A program made the position numbers and the translations under genes. Source: Aurantimonadaceae bacterium (GTDB taxonomy: Bacteria; Pseudomonadota; Alphaproteobacteria; Rhizobiales; Rhizobiaceae). Taken from it: DNA of 5,414 nt. Shown piece by piece: positions 1 through 5,407 of the stretch (within the stretch, counting starts at the first letter, position 1; each line of letters begins with the position of its first letter). Under the pieces are notes generated by a model. It searched no databases. It worked only from the letters and a program-made list of their open reading frames with translations, and had not been told where the DNA came from. Where the stretch lies: positions 1 to 5,414 of the forward strand of contig QIIJ01000630.1 in assembly GCA_003232595.1 (NCBI GenBank), written 5' to 3'.

Positions 1-626
1 GCGGCGAGGGGGTAGGCAAATCCACCCAGATCAAACTTCTGGCCAGGCGCATTGAAGAACTCGGACACAGGGTGCTGGTGACGCGGGAACCCGGCGGGTC
101 GCCCGGCGCAGAGGCTGTGCGCCATGTGCTATTGTCTGGTGCAGCCGAACCGCTTGGCACAGACATGGAGGCAATATTGTTTGCCGCAGCGCGTAGCGAC
201 CATGTGGAACAGGTGATTAAACCCGCGCTCGAACAAGGCATTACAGTACTAAGTGACCGCTATTTTGATTCATCACGGGTCTACCAGGGCGTAACCGGCA
301 ATGTGAGCGAAGACATGATGAATGCACTGGTGCAGGTTGCCTGTGAAGGAGCATGGCCGGACCTGACCATCATTCTTGATCTGCCACCGGAAGAGGGTTT
401 GCGCCGCGCAACAAAACGGCGTGGCGATAACGTGGCCGACCGCTATGAAAAAGAAGCGATTGCGATGCAACTTGCCAGGCGTAAAGCGTTCCTCGATATT
501 GCCCGCAATGAGCCGGAGCGCTGTGTCGTCGTTAACGCCGATGACAGCACAGAAGCAGTTGGCGAGGTTGTGTGGGCCGTGGTTAAATCCCGGCTTGATT
601 TTGGTGCTGATATGGAGAAGGGGTAG
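1..626 (+). CDS. tmk: Thymidylate kinase (dTMP kinase), 5'-truncated by the window edge
   Basis: Phosphorylates dTMP to dTDP with ATP, in the cytoplasm, for dTTP synthesis. The reading frame is open from base 3 and gives 207 visible residues ending at TAG 624-626. The first visible residues, GEGVGKST, are the tail of the P-loop. The start codon and about ten N-terminal residues are therefore missing, and the GTG at 72 is only an internal valine. Further family motifs are TREPGG (residues 27-32), the DRY motif followed by FDSS and YQG (about 85-96), a beta strand ending in LDLPP (about 125-129), and an arginine-rich LID segment, RATKRRGDNVADRYE (about 135-149). Basic residues in the LID rather than in the P-loop fit the bacterial (type II) enzyme. 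The gene ends in three tandem in-frame stops. holB follows, as in the tmk-holB pairing of many proteobacteria, including E. coli. Identity is very secure; only the N-terminus is unseen. Confidence 0.97.
   Translation, partial: GEGVGKSTQIKLLARRIEELGHRVLVTREPGGSPGAEAVRHVLLSGAAEPLGTDMEAILFAAARSDHVEQVIKPALEQGITVLSDRYFDSSRVYQGVTGNVSEDMMNALVQVACEGAWPDLTIILDLPPEEGLRRATKRRGDNVADRYEKEAIAMQLARRKAFLDIARNEPERCVVVNADDSTEAVGEVVWAVVKSRLDFGADMEKG
614..623 (+). promoter_or_regulatory. Strong Shine-Dalgarno at the end of tmk
   Basis: The purine run GGAGAAGGGG overlaps the last codons of tmk and lies 5 bases before the ATG at 629. It is the best ribosome binding site in the tmk-holB junction. It does not serve the likely holB ATG at 723, which is 99 bases further on and has no clear Shine-Dalgarno of its own. 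It would instead start the short ORF 629-736, or less likely a TTG start for holB at 636. Confidence 0.5.
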
Positions 627-628
627 TG

Positions 629-736
629 ATGAAATTTGTGGTACTGGCTTACGCCGCTATTCCGATCTCCATACCGCGGCGAGGATTTATACGATCGTGT
701 TTGTCATTTCAAAGTCCGCACCATGAAACCAGTTGA
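629..736 (+). CDS. Possible 35-codon upstream ORF overlapping the holB start
   Basis: ATG at 629 sits 5 bases after a good Shine-Dalgarno and opens a 35-codon frame beginning MKFVVLAYAAIPISI and ending at TGA 734-736. The frame is different from both tmk and holB. Its stop lies 11-13 bases inside holB if holB starts at ATG 723, which is the geometry of a translationally coupled leader ORF: a terminating ribosome could back up to the holB ATG. The peptide has a mildly hydrophobic first half and a basic, serine-rich end. I recognise no family. It may equally be a chance ORF in an untranslated spacer, or mark an N-terminal extension of holB lost by frameshift. Sequence alone cannot decide between these. 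Confidence 0.25.
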   Translation: MKFVVLAYAAIPISIPRRGFIRSCLSFQSPHHETS

Positions 737-1829
737 TGGCGAACGGCTGATTTATGAGCAGATTGAAGGGCTGGTTGATCCTTCAGCCAATCTCAATCTT
801 TTTGGTCATCAACCGACGGAAGATGAATTGGCCCGGGCCTATGCTTCCAGGCGCATGCATCATGCCTGGCTTATTTCCGGTATGAAAGGCATCGGCAAGG
901 CGACACTGGCCTACCGCTTCGCCACTCATATATTCCACCACTCCAAACAAGGTTCTGCACCTGATAATATGTATAAGCCCACGGCAAAGAATAGTGATTA
1001 CAGCCAGCTTGCCGCCGGTGCCCATCCCAATCTTGTTCATCTGACCCGGCCGTGGGACAGTAAAACCAAGACTTTTAAAACCGTGTTGAGTGTTGAGGAA
1101 ATTCGCCGCACCCGGCCGTTTTTTGGCATGACAGCCACAGGCGGTGGCTGGCGGGTTGCGATTGTTGACCCAGCGGAAGACATGAACGCCAGCGCCGCCA
1201 ATGCGTTGTTGAAAATCCTTGAGGAACCGCCGGCAAAATCGCTGCTTCTGCTTATCTGTAACGCGCCGGGAAGGCTTTTGCCGACCATTCGTTCGCGCTG
1301 CCGGGAGATTAACGTGCGCCCGCTTGAAAGCGAAGATATGGCAAAGGCGCTAAATTCGCTTTATGGGGAAAACAACGGATTTCAGCAGGAAATGGGCACA
1401 ATCAGCACACTTGCCGATGGTTCTGTTCGCAAGGCCATTCAATTAATCGAAGGGGAAGGATTGAAGAATTATCGCGGCTTTTTATCGCTTGTCACGGCTG
1501 ATCTGCAAAAACCGGTCAACTGGCCTGCGATCCACACGCTTGCTGACAGCTTGTCGCTCAAATCCAGGACGCACGCCTACCTCTTGTTTGTTGACATGAC
1601 CATGGGCTTTCTGGCACGGCGGGTGCGTGCCATTGACGAGCCTGTTTTCAATTCAAACGGGGCAGCGGATTTTACCAAAGTGCCGCTTGCCCGCTGGGCC
1701 GATGTATGGGAAAAGACCGCCCATTCTGCAAGGCTTGCCGAAACATTCAATCTCGACAAAAAGCAGGTGGTCTTAAACATTTTCCGCGACATTACGAATG
1801 CGGTTCGACAGGTTCCAGGAAACCGGTAA
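723..1829 (+). CDS. holB: DNA polymerase III delta' subunit (clamp loader)
   Basis: This is the non-catalytic AAA+ subunit of the clamp loader that places the beta clamp on primed DNA. With ATG 723 it has 368 residues, somewhat longer than E. coli delta' (334). Visible landmarks are LFGHQ near residues 26-30, MHHAWLISG (about 45-53), a P-loop-like GMKGIGKAT (53-61), a Walker-B-like strand VAIVDPAED (145-153), the family signature LLKILEEPP (162-170), and SRC (191-193), the motif by which delta' acts on neighbouring subunits. The four zinc-binding cysteines of E. coli delta' are not seen between the P-loop and Walker B. The C-terminal helical domain follows. The frame stays open upstream to a TTG at 636, but that extension (LWYWLTPLFRS...) does not look like the family, so I prefer ATG 723 despite its poor ribosome binding site. 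The stop is 1 base before metG. Confidence 0.95.
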   Translation: MKPVDGERLIYEQIEGLVDPSANLNLFGHQPTEDELARAYASRRMHHAWLISGMKGIGKATLAYRFATHIFHHSKQGSAPDNMYKPTAKNSDYSQLAAGAHPNLVHLTRPWDSKTKTFKTVLSVEEIRRTRPFFGMTATGGGWRVAIVDPAEDMNASAANALLKILEEPPAKSLLLLICNAPGRLLPTIRSRCREINVRPLESEDMAKALNSLYGENNGFQQEMGTISTLADGSVRKAIQLIEGEGLKNYRGFLSLVTADLQKPVNWPAIHTLADSLSLKSRTHAYLLFVDMTMGFLARRVRAIDEPVFNSNGAADFTKVPLARWADVWEKTAHSARLAETFNLDKKQVVLNIFRDITNAVRQVPGNR

Positions 1830-1830
1830 C

Positions 1831-3378
1831 ATGAGTGGCAAAACGCCCTATTATATTACGACGCCGATATTTTATCCCAATGGTGTGCCCCATATCGGCC
1901 ACGCCTATACGGCGATTGCAAGCGATGTTCTGGCCCGCTTCAAGCGGCTTGACGGCTATGATGTGATGTTTTTGACCGGTACCGATGAACACGGTCAGAA
2001 AATGCAGCAGACCGCTGAAGAGGAAGGCATTCCAACCATGGAACTTGCTGACCGAAATTCGGCGCAATTTCGAAAAATGGTGGAAGTTCTCAACTGTTCC
2101 CATGACGATTTTATCCGCACTACCGAAGAGCGCCACCACAAGACCTGCCAGGAATTGTGGCGGCGGATGGAGGCCAATGGTGATATCTATCTCGGCAATT
2201 ATGGCGGCTGGTATTCTGTTCGTCAGGAGGCTTATTTTGAGGAGTCCGAAACGACTGTCGGTGAAGACGGATTGCGGGTGGAACCACTTGGTTCACCGGT
2301 TGAATGGGTCGAGGAGGAGAGCTATTTTTTCCGCCTTTCTGCCTATCAGGAACCATTGTTGAAACTATATCAGGACAATCCCGGTTTTGTCGGGCCGGAA
2401 TCACGGCGTAATGAGGTTGCAAGTTTTGTGAAATCGGGACTGCGCGATTTATCGATATCGCGAACCACTTTCGACTGGGGCGTTCCGGTGCCGGGTAACG
2501 ATGATCATGTGATGTATGTGTGGGTAGACGCGCTGACCAATTATGTTACCGGCACGGGCTGGCCTGAGAGCAGCGATCTCAATCGTTTCTGGCCGGCGGA
2601 TTTGCATATGATCGGCAAGGATATTGTGCGTTTTCATGCGGTCTACTGGCCAGCGTTTCTCATGTCGGCCGGACTGTCTGTGCCCAAGCGCGTGTTTGCC
2701 CACGGGTTTTTATTCAACAAGGGTGAAAAGATGTCCAAATCCGTCGGCAATGTGGTTGATCCGTTCCAGATGGCTGACCAATATGGCCTTGACCCGATGC
2801 GCTATTTTTTCATGCGTGAGGTTTCCTTTGGTCAGGATGGCAGTTACAGCCACGAGGCAATTGTCAACCGGATCAATGCTGACTTGGCCAATGATCTTGG
2901 CAATCTTGGCAATCTTGCCCAGCGTTCTCTTTCGATGGTTTTCAAAAACCTTGACGGCAGGACCGGTGCGCCGGGGGAGTTTTCTGATGCAGACAGTGCC
3001 ATTCTCGGCCTGGCTGAAAAGATGTTGCCGGAGGTGCGCAGGGCAATGGACAAACAGCAAATCCATTTGGCGCTCAATGCCATCTGGAACGTCGTTGGCG
3101 AGGCCAACCGCTATTTTGCCGGCGAGGAGCCCTGGGCTTTGAAAAAGACTGACCCGGCACGGATGGCGACCGTGCTTTATGTGACTGCAGAGGTCATTCG
3201 CCAAGTGGCAATTCTGGCGCAAGCGGTGATGCCGCAAAGTGCCGCCAAACTGCTGGACTTGCTTGAGGTGCCGGGGGACAAACGAAATTTTGCAGCACTT
3301 GGCGAAGCCCTGCCCCATGATACTGTGATCGATAAGCCGGAAGCGGTGTTTCCACGTTATGTTGAGGCCGATGCCTGA
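1831..3378 (+). CDS. metG: Methionyl-tRNA synthetase
   Basis: Charges tRNA-Met with methionine using ATP; a class I synthetase acting in the cytoplasm. From ATG 1831 it has 515 residues. AGGA at 1817-1820 lies 10 bases upstream and the protein begins MSGKTPYYITTPIFYPNG, the typical N-terminus; an in-frame ATG at 1798 would add 11 residues lying inside holB and is unlikely. Motifs are HIGH (21-24), TGTDEHGQK (49-57), YVWVDALTNY (229-238), and KMSKS (300-304), followed by the helical anticodon-binding domain. The insertion that carries zinc cysteines in the E. coli-type enzyme reads GWYSVRQEAYFEES (about 126-139) and has none, so this is the zinc-less form. The C-terminal EMAPII-like tRNA-binding domain of longer bacterial MetRS is absent. 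A 9-base tandem repeat at 2893-2919 gives DLGNLGNLA. The gene lies 1 base after holB, suggesting cotranscription and coupling. Confidence 0.97.
   Translation: MSGKTPYYITTPIFYPNGVPHIGHAYTAIASDVLARFKRLDGYDVMFLTGTDEHGQKMQQTAEEEGIPTMELADRNSAQFRKMVEVLNCSHDDFIRTTEERHHKTCQELWRRMEANGDIYLGNYGGWYSVRQEAYFEESETTVGEDGLRVEPLGSPVEWVEEESYFFRLSAYQEPLLKLYQDNPGFVGPESRRNEVASFVKSGLRDLSISRTTFDWGVPVPGNDDHVMYVWVDALTNYVTGTGWPESSDLNRFWPADLHMIGKDIVRFHAVYWPAFLMSAGLSVPKRVFAHGFLFNKGEKMSKSVGNVVDPFQMADQYGLDPMRYFFMREVSFGQDGSYSHEAIVNRINADLANDLGNLGNLAQRSLSMVFKNLDGRTGAPGEFSDADSAILGLAEKMLPEVRRAMDKQQIHLALNAIWNVVGEANRYFAGEEPWALKKTDPARMATVLYVTAEVIRQVAILAQAVMPQSAAKLLDLLEVPGDKRNFAALGEALPHDTVIDKPEAVFPRYVEADA
2893..2919 (+). repeat. 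Three tandem 9-base units inside metG
   Basis: Three consecutive copies read gatcttggc, aatcttggc, aatcttgcc, and encode DLG-NLG-NLA in the anticodon-binding domain. The second and third units differ at one base, and the first and second at one base. As I recall the family, relatives read ...NDLGNLAQR..., so one GNL unit would be a three-residue insertion from tandem duplication. The repeat is in frame and does not disturb the ORF. Confidence 0.6.
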
Positions 3379-3393
3379 GAACCGCAATCGGGC

Positions 3394-3398
3394 GGAGA
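3394..3398 (+). promoter_or_regulatory. Ribosome binding site deciding the tatD start
   Basis: GGAGA lies 8 bases before ATG 3407, in the 28-base gap after metG. It favours this start over two in-frame ATGs upstream, at 3359 (inside metG) and 3371 (overlapping the metG stop), neither of which has a comparable purine run. Confidence 0.55.
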
Positions 3399-3406
3399 AT
3401 GAAACT

Positions 3407-4213
3407 ATGACAACACCAAAATTTCTGGTCGACAGCCATTGCCATCTGGACTTCCCGGATTTTGCCGATGAACTGGATAATATTGTGGCGCGGGCCGAGG
3501 AGGCCGGTGTCAGATGCATGGTGACAATCTGTACACGGGTGAAGAAATTTTCTCAGGTGCTTGCGGTGGCCGATCGGTTCGCGCAGGTTTATTGCTCGGT
3601 TGGCACACATCCGCACAATGCAGCCGAAGAACTGGATGTGACGGTTGAGCAACTGGTTGAACTGTCCGTTCACCCGAATGTCGTAGCAATTGGTGAGGCA
3701 GGGCTTGATTATCACTATGACAAGTCGCCGCGCGCTGATCAGGCGGAGGGCTTCCGCAACCACATTGCGGCAAGCCGCATCACCGGCCTGCCGCTCGTTG
3801 TTCATGCCCGCAGTGCCGATCAGGACATGATGGATATTTTGAGCGAGGAAACAGCAACAGGATTCTTTCCGGCAATCCTGCACTGTTTTTCTTCCGGGCC
3901 CGAATTGGCCAGAAAAGGTGTTGAGCTTGGACTCTATGTCTCGTTTTCCGGCATATTGACGTTCAAAAACAGCCAGGAAATCCGGGATATTGCCGGTGAT
4001 GTGCCATTGGACAGATTACTGGTGGAAACGGATGCACCTTATCTCGCACCAATGCCGATGCGGGGAAAACGCAACGAACCTTCATTTGTAGTCAATACGG
4101 CGCGGGTGCTGGCCGAGGTCAAGGGGGTTAGCGAAGCGGAAATCCACCGGATAACTTCTGAAAATTTCTTTCGACTTTTTGCAAAAGTTCCCAAACCCGA
4201 GCAATTTGCATGA
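3407..4213 (+). CDS. tatD: TatD/YcfH-family metal-dependent hydrolase (putative DNase)
   Basis: This is a TIM-barrel amidohydrolase-superfamily protein of 268 residues, the usual length. The metal-site motifs are present in order: DSHCHLD (9-15, with H11 and H13), GTHPH (66-70), GEAGLDYHY (96-104, metal-ligand E97), VVHAR (131-135, H133), LHCFSSG (158-164, H159), and VETDAPYLAP (206-215, D209). RGKRNEP and NFFRLF close the C-terminus as expected. Characterised family members are 3'-5' or AP-type deoxyribonucleases; the substrate of this branch is not settled. It is the positional counterpart of E. coli ycfH, which also follows tmk-holB, here with metG in between. The start is set by GGAGA at 3394-3398; a longer form from ATG 3371 (12 extra residues) is possible. 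The stop overlaps the next start as ATGA. All catalytic residues are intact. Confidence 0.94.
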   Translation: MTTPKFLVDSHCHLDFPDFADELDNIVARAEEAGVRCMVTICTRVKKFSQVLAVADRFAQVYCSVGTHPHNAAEELDVTVEQLVELSVHPNVVAIGEAGLDYHYDKSPRADQAEGFRNHIAASRITGLPLVVHARSADQDMMDILSEETATGFFPAILHCFSSGPELARKGVELGLYVSFSGILTFKNSQEIRDIAGDVPLDRLLVETDAPYLAPMPMRGKRNEPSFVVNTARVLAEVKGVSEAEIHRITSENFFRLFAKVPKPEQFA

Positions 4214-5031
4214 GCGACGGTGCGGTCCTGCGGTTTACCATTCTTGGCTGTGGCTCGTCCCCCGGCACACCGCGTATTGGTGGTGACTGGGGCAATTGTG
4301 ACCCTGACAATCCAAAAAACCGGCGGCGACGATCATCACTTCTGGTGCAGCGCATTGCGGGGCAGGGTGTGACCACTGTGGTGGTTGATACGGGGCCTGA
4401 TTTTCGCGAACAGATGCTTGATGCCAATGTGGATTTTGCCGAGGGTGTGTTCTATACCCATGGGCATGCCGACCATATACACGGTATCGATGATTTACGT
4501 GGTTTTGCCATCAACCGGCAACAGCGGGTCGATATTTATGCGGACGAGCCAACTTCGAGGCGTTTGCATCAGGGTTTTGGTTATTGCTTTGAAACCCCGC
4601 CGGGCGGTTCATATCCGGCAATATTGCGGGAGCATCGGCTGGTTGCAGGCAAGGAAACCGTTATTGACGGGGAGGGTGGTGCAATCAGGGTGTTGCCTTT
4701 TGAGCAGATTCACGGCGATATTGTTTCACTCGGCTTTCGTTTTGGCAATGCCGCATATTCCAGTGATATCAGCGGGTTATCTAATAAATCTATAATGTTA
4801 CTTAAAGATTTGGAGGTATGGGTTGTTGACGCGCTGCAATACCGTGGACATCCGAGTCACTTCTCGCTGGAGCAAAGTCTGGACTGGATTAAAAAATTAG
4901 CGCCCGAACGCGCGATTCTTACCCATATGCACACACCACTTGAACCACTTGATTACGAAACGGTGATGGCCGAGACACCCGACCATGTGGAACCGGGCTT
5001 TGACGGACTGCAGTTCGAGGTGGCGGACTGA
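4210..5031 (+). CDS. Metallo-beta-lactamase-fold hydrolase, PhnP-like
   Basis: This 273-residue protein has the metal-binding signature HGHADH (84-89), with further likely ligands H168 (QIHGD), D186 (SSDIS) and H239 (THMH). An N-terminal ILGCGSSPGTP segment, then a single cysteine and basic run (C30, NRRRRSS 38-44), and later PSHFSLEQS (215-223) resemble the PhnP/COG1235 group of cyclic phosphodiesterases. PhnP hydrolyses phosphoribosyl 1,2-cyclic phosphate in phosphonate breakdown, but no C-P lyase genes are visible here. The substrate is therefore unknown; a general cyclic-phosphate or nucleic-acid phosphodiesterase role is inference. ATG 4210 overlaps the tatD stop in ATGA and lacks a clear ribosome binding site, so its translation is probably coupled to tatD. 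Codons 190-203 are unusually AT-rich, with TTA and ATA. It is the last gene of the run. Confidence 0.9.
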   Translation: MSDGAVLRFTILGCGSSPGTPRIGGDWGNCDPDNPKNRRRRSSLLVQRIAGQGVTTVVVDTGPDFREQMLDANVDFAEGVFYTHGHADHIHGIDDLRGFAINRQQRVDIYADEPTSRRLHQGFGYCFETPPGGSYPAILREHRLVAGKETVIDGEGGAIRVLPFEQIHGDIVSLGFRFGNAAYSSDISGLSNKSIMLLKDLEVWVVDALQYRGHPSHFSLEQSLDWIKKLAPERAILTHMHTPLEPLDYETVMAETPDHVEPGFDGLQFEVAD

Positions 5032-5034
5032 TAC

Positions 5035-5047
5035 TCACTGCGAACGG
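5035..5047. repeat. 13-base direct repeat, left copy
   Basis: tcactgcgaacgg lies 4 bases after the hydrolase stop and is identical to 5234-5246. Its last 5 bases (aacgg) are shared with the left arm of the inverted repeat 5043-5061. Confidence 0.7.
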
Positions 5048-5080
5048 CCACTACTGTCCGGGAAAACAACAATCTCTCTT

Positions 5081-5109
5081 TCATCCTCGGCCACTGTGCC
5101 GAGGATCCA
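5081..5109 (+). repeat. REP-like hairpin repeat, copy 1
   Basis: A perfect 9-base-pair stem, atcctcggc (5083-5091) with gccgaggat (5098-5106), has a 6-base loop and conserved flanks tc- and -cca. It is of the 'atcctcggg...cccgaggat' type that I recall as a dispersed intergenic repeat in alphaproteobacteria. There is no T-run after the stem, so it is not a typical intrinsic terminator, though it may stabilise the operon's 3' end. Confidence 0.75.
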
Positions 5110-5126
5110 GTGTGTATAGGGCAAAG

Positions 5127-5140
5127 TATTGAACTCAATA
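5127..5140. repeat. Small palindrome at the centre of the repeat pair
   Basis: tattga-ac-tcaata is a perfect 6-base inverted repeat with a 2-base gap. Its midpoint, 5133.5, is exactly the midpoint of the two REP-like copies. The DNA between this core and each copy (5110-5126 and 5141-5157) is not convincingly symmetric. Confidence 0.55.
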
Positions 5141-5157
5141 GCGTTTTGGCAGTTTCC

Positions 5158-5186
5158 TGGATCCTCGGGACGGTGCCCGAGGATGA
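5158..5186 (-). repeat. REP-like hairpin repeat, copy 2, inverted relative to copy 1
   Basis: The stem is atcctcggg (5161-5169) with cccgaggat (5176-5184), 9 perfect pairs and a 6-base loop. The reverse complement of copy 1 matches this copy at 26 of 29 positions. Two of the three differences form a compensated pair at the base of the loop (C-G in one copy, G-C in the other); the third is in the loop. The two copies are 48 bases apart, an arrangement like a REP doublet. Confidence 0.75.
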
Positions 5187-5233
5187 CGATTGGGGTTGGG
5201 TAGAGTTAAACCGGACAGCAGTGGCCGTTGGTA

Positions 5234-5246
5234 TCACTGCGAACGG
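5234..5246. repeat. 13-base direct repeat, right copy
   Basis: Identical to 5035-5047 and in the same orientation. It begins 4 bases after the right arm of the inverted repeat ends at 5229. Together the two copies bracket the palindromic element. They could be a long target duplication, a recombination footprint, or copies of a repeat. Confidence 0.7.
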
Positions 5247-5374
5247 GTGTGGAGCTTGATCTGGTATTCAGTCCGGCCATCTTCCGCCAGCATTTCCGAC
5301 AGGAATCTTTGAATCACTTTCTCTCACGGCCATTCCTCCACTTCGTTTCGGGCCTGCCCCTTCGACCTGCTCAG

Positions 5375-5407
5375 GAGCGCGCCGCATAAGCGGCGGCTCG
5401 TATTTTA
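5375..5407 (+). terminator. Possible Rho-independent terminator
   Basis: The hairpin gagcgcgccgc (5375-5385) with gcggcggctc (5390-5399) forms 10 pairs with one bulged G at 5379 and an ATAA loop, then is followed by gtatttta. The stem is strong and GC-rich; the T-rich tail is short and broken by A, so termination is plausible but not certain. It lies about 340 bases past the last + strand gene and could end the operon's read-through transcript. It could instead be another dispersed hairpin repeat. Confidence 0.35.

Larger units (their letters stand above)
5043..5229. mobile_element. Candidate small non-autonomous element with 19-base inverted ends
   Basis: The left end aacggccactactgtccgg (5043-5061) and the right end ccggacagcagtggccgtt (5211-5229) are reverse complements at 18 of 19 positions. 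The enclosed 187 bases contain no ORF of note and hold an inverted pair of hairpin repeats nearly concentric with the ends. The ends, the small size and the lack of a transposase fit a MITE-like element. The core CACT-CTGTCCGG resembles ends I vaguely recall from IS4-type transposons, but I cannot confirm a family. A structured repeat unit that is not itself mobile is the alternative. Confidence 0.45.

Noticed and set aside
72..74. GTG 72 as the tmk start codon
   Set aside because: The frame continues upstream to base 3 and encodes the P-loop, which is essential for the enzyme.
376..726. 116-codon + strand frame overlapping the end of tmk
   Set aside because: Most of it is an alternative frame of tmk, and its peptide has no domain-like character.
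2710..3519. Long 269-codon open frame on the - strand across metG and tatD
   Set aside because: It lies antisense to two clearly conserved genes, shows no recognisable motif, and matches the usual shadow of the codon bias on the opposite strand.
3194..3883. 229-codon open frame on the - strand across the metG/tatD junction
   Set aside because: It is antisense to conserved coding sequence with all TatD metal residues intact on the + strand, and has no family features of its own.
5083..5106. Hairpin after the hydrolase gene as the operon's intrinsic terminator
   Set aside because: The stem is perfect, but no T-run follows and a matching inverted copy lies nearby, so a dispersed repeat is the better explanation.
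5035..5246. CRISPR-like array from the repeated units
   Set aside because: There are only two copies of each repeat, the hairpin copies are inverted rather than direct, and there are no regularly spaced unique spacers.
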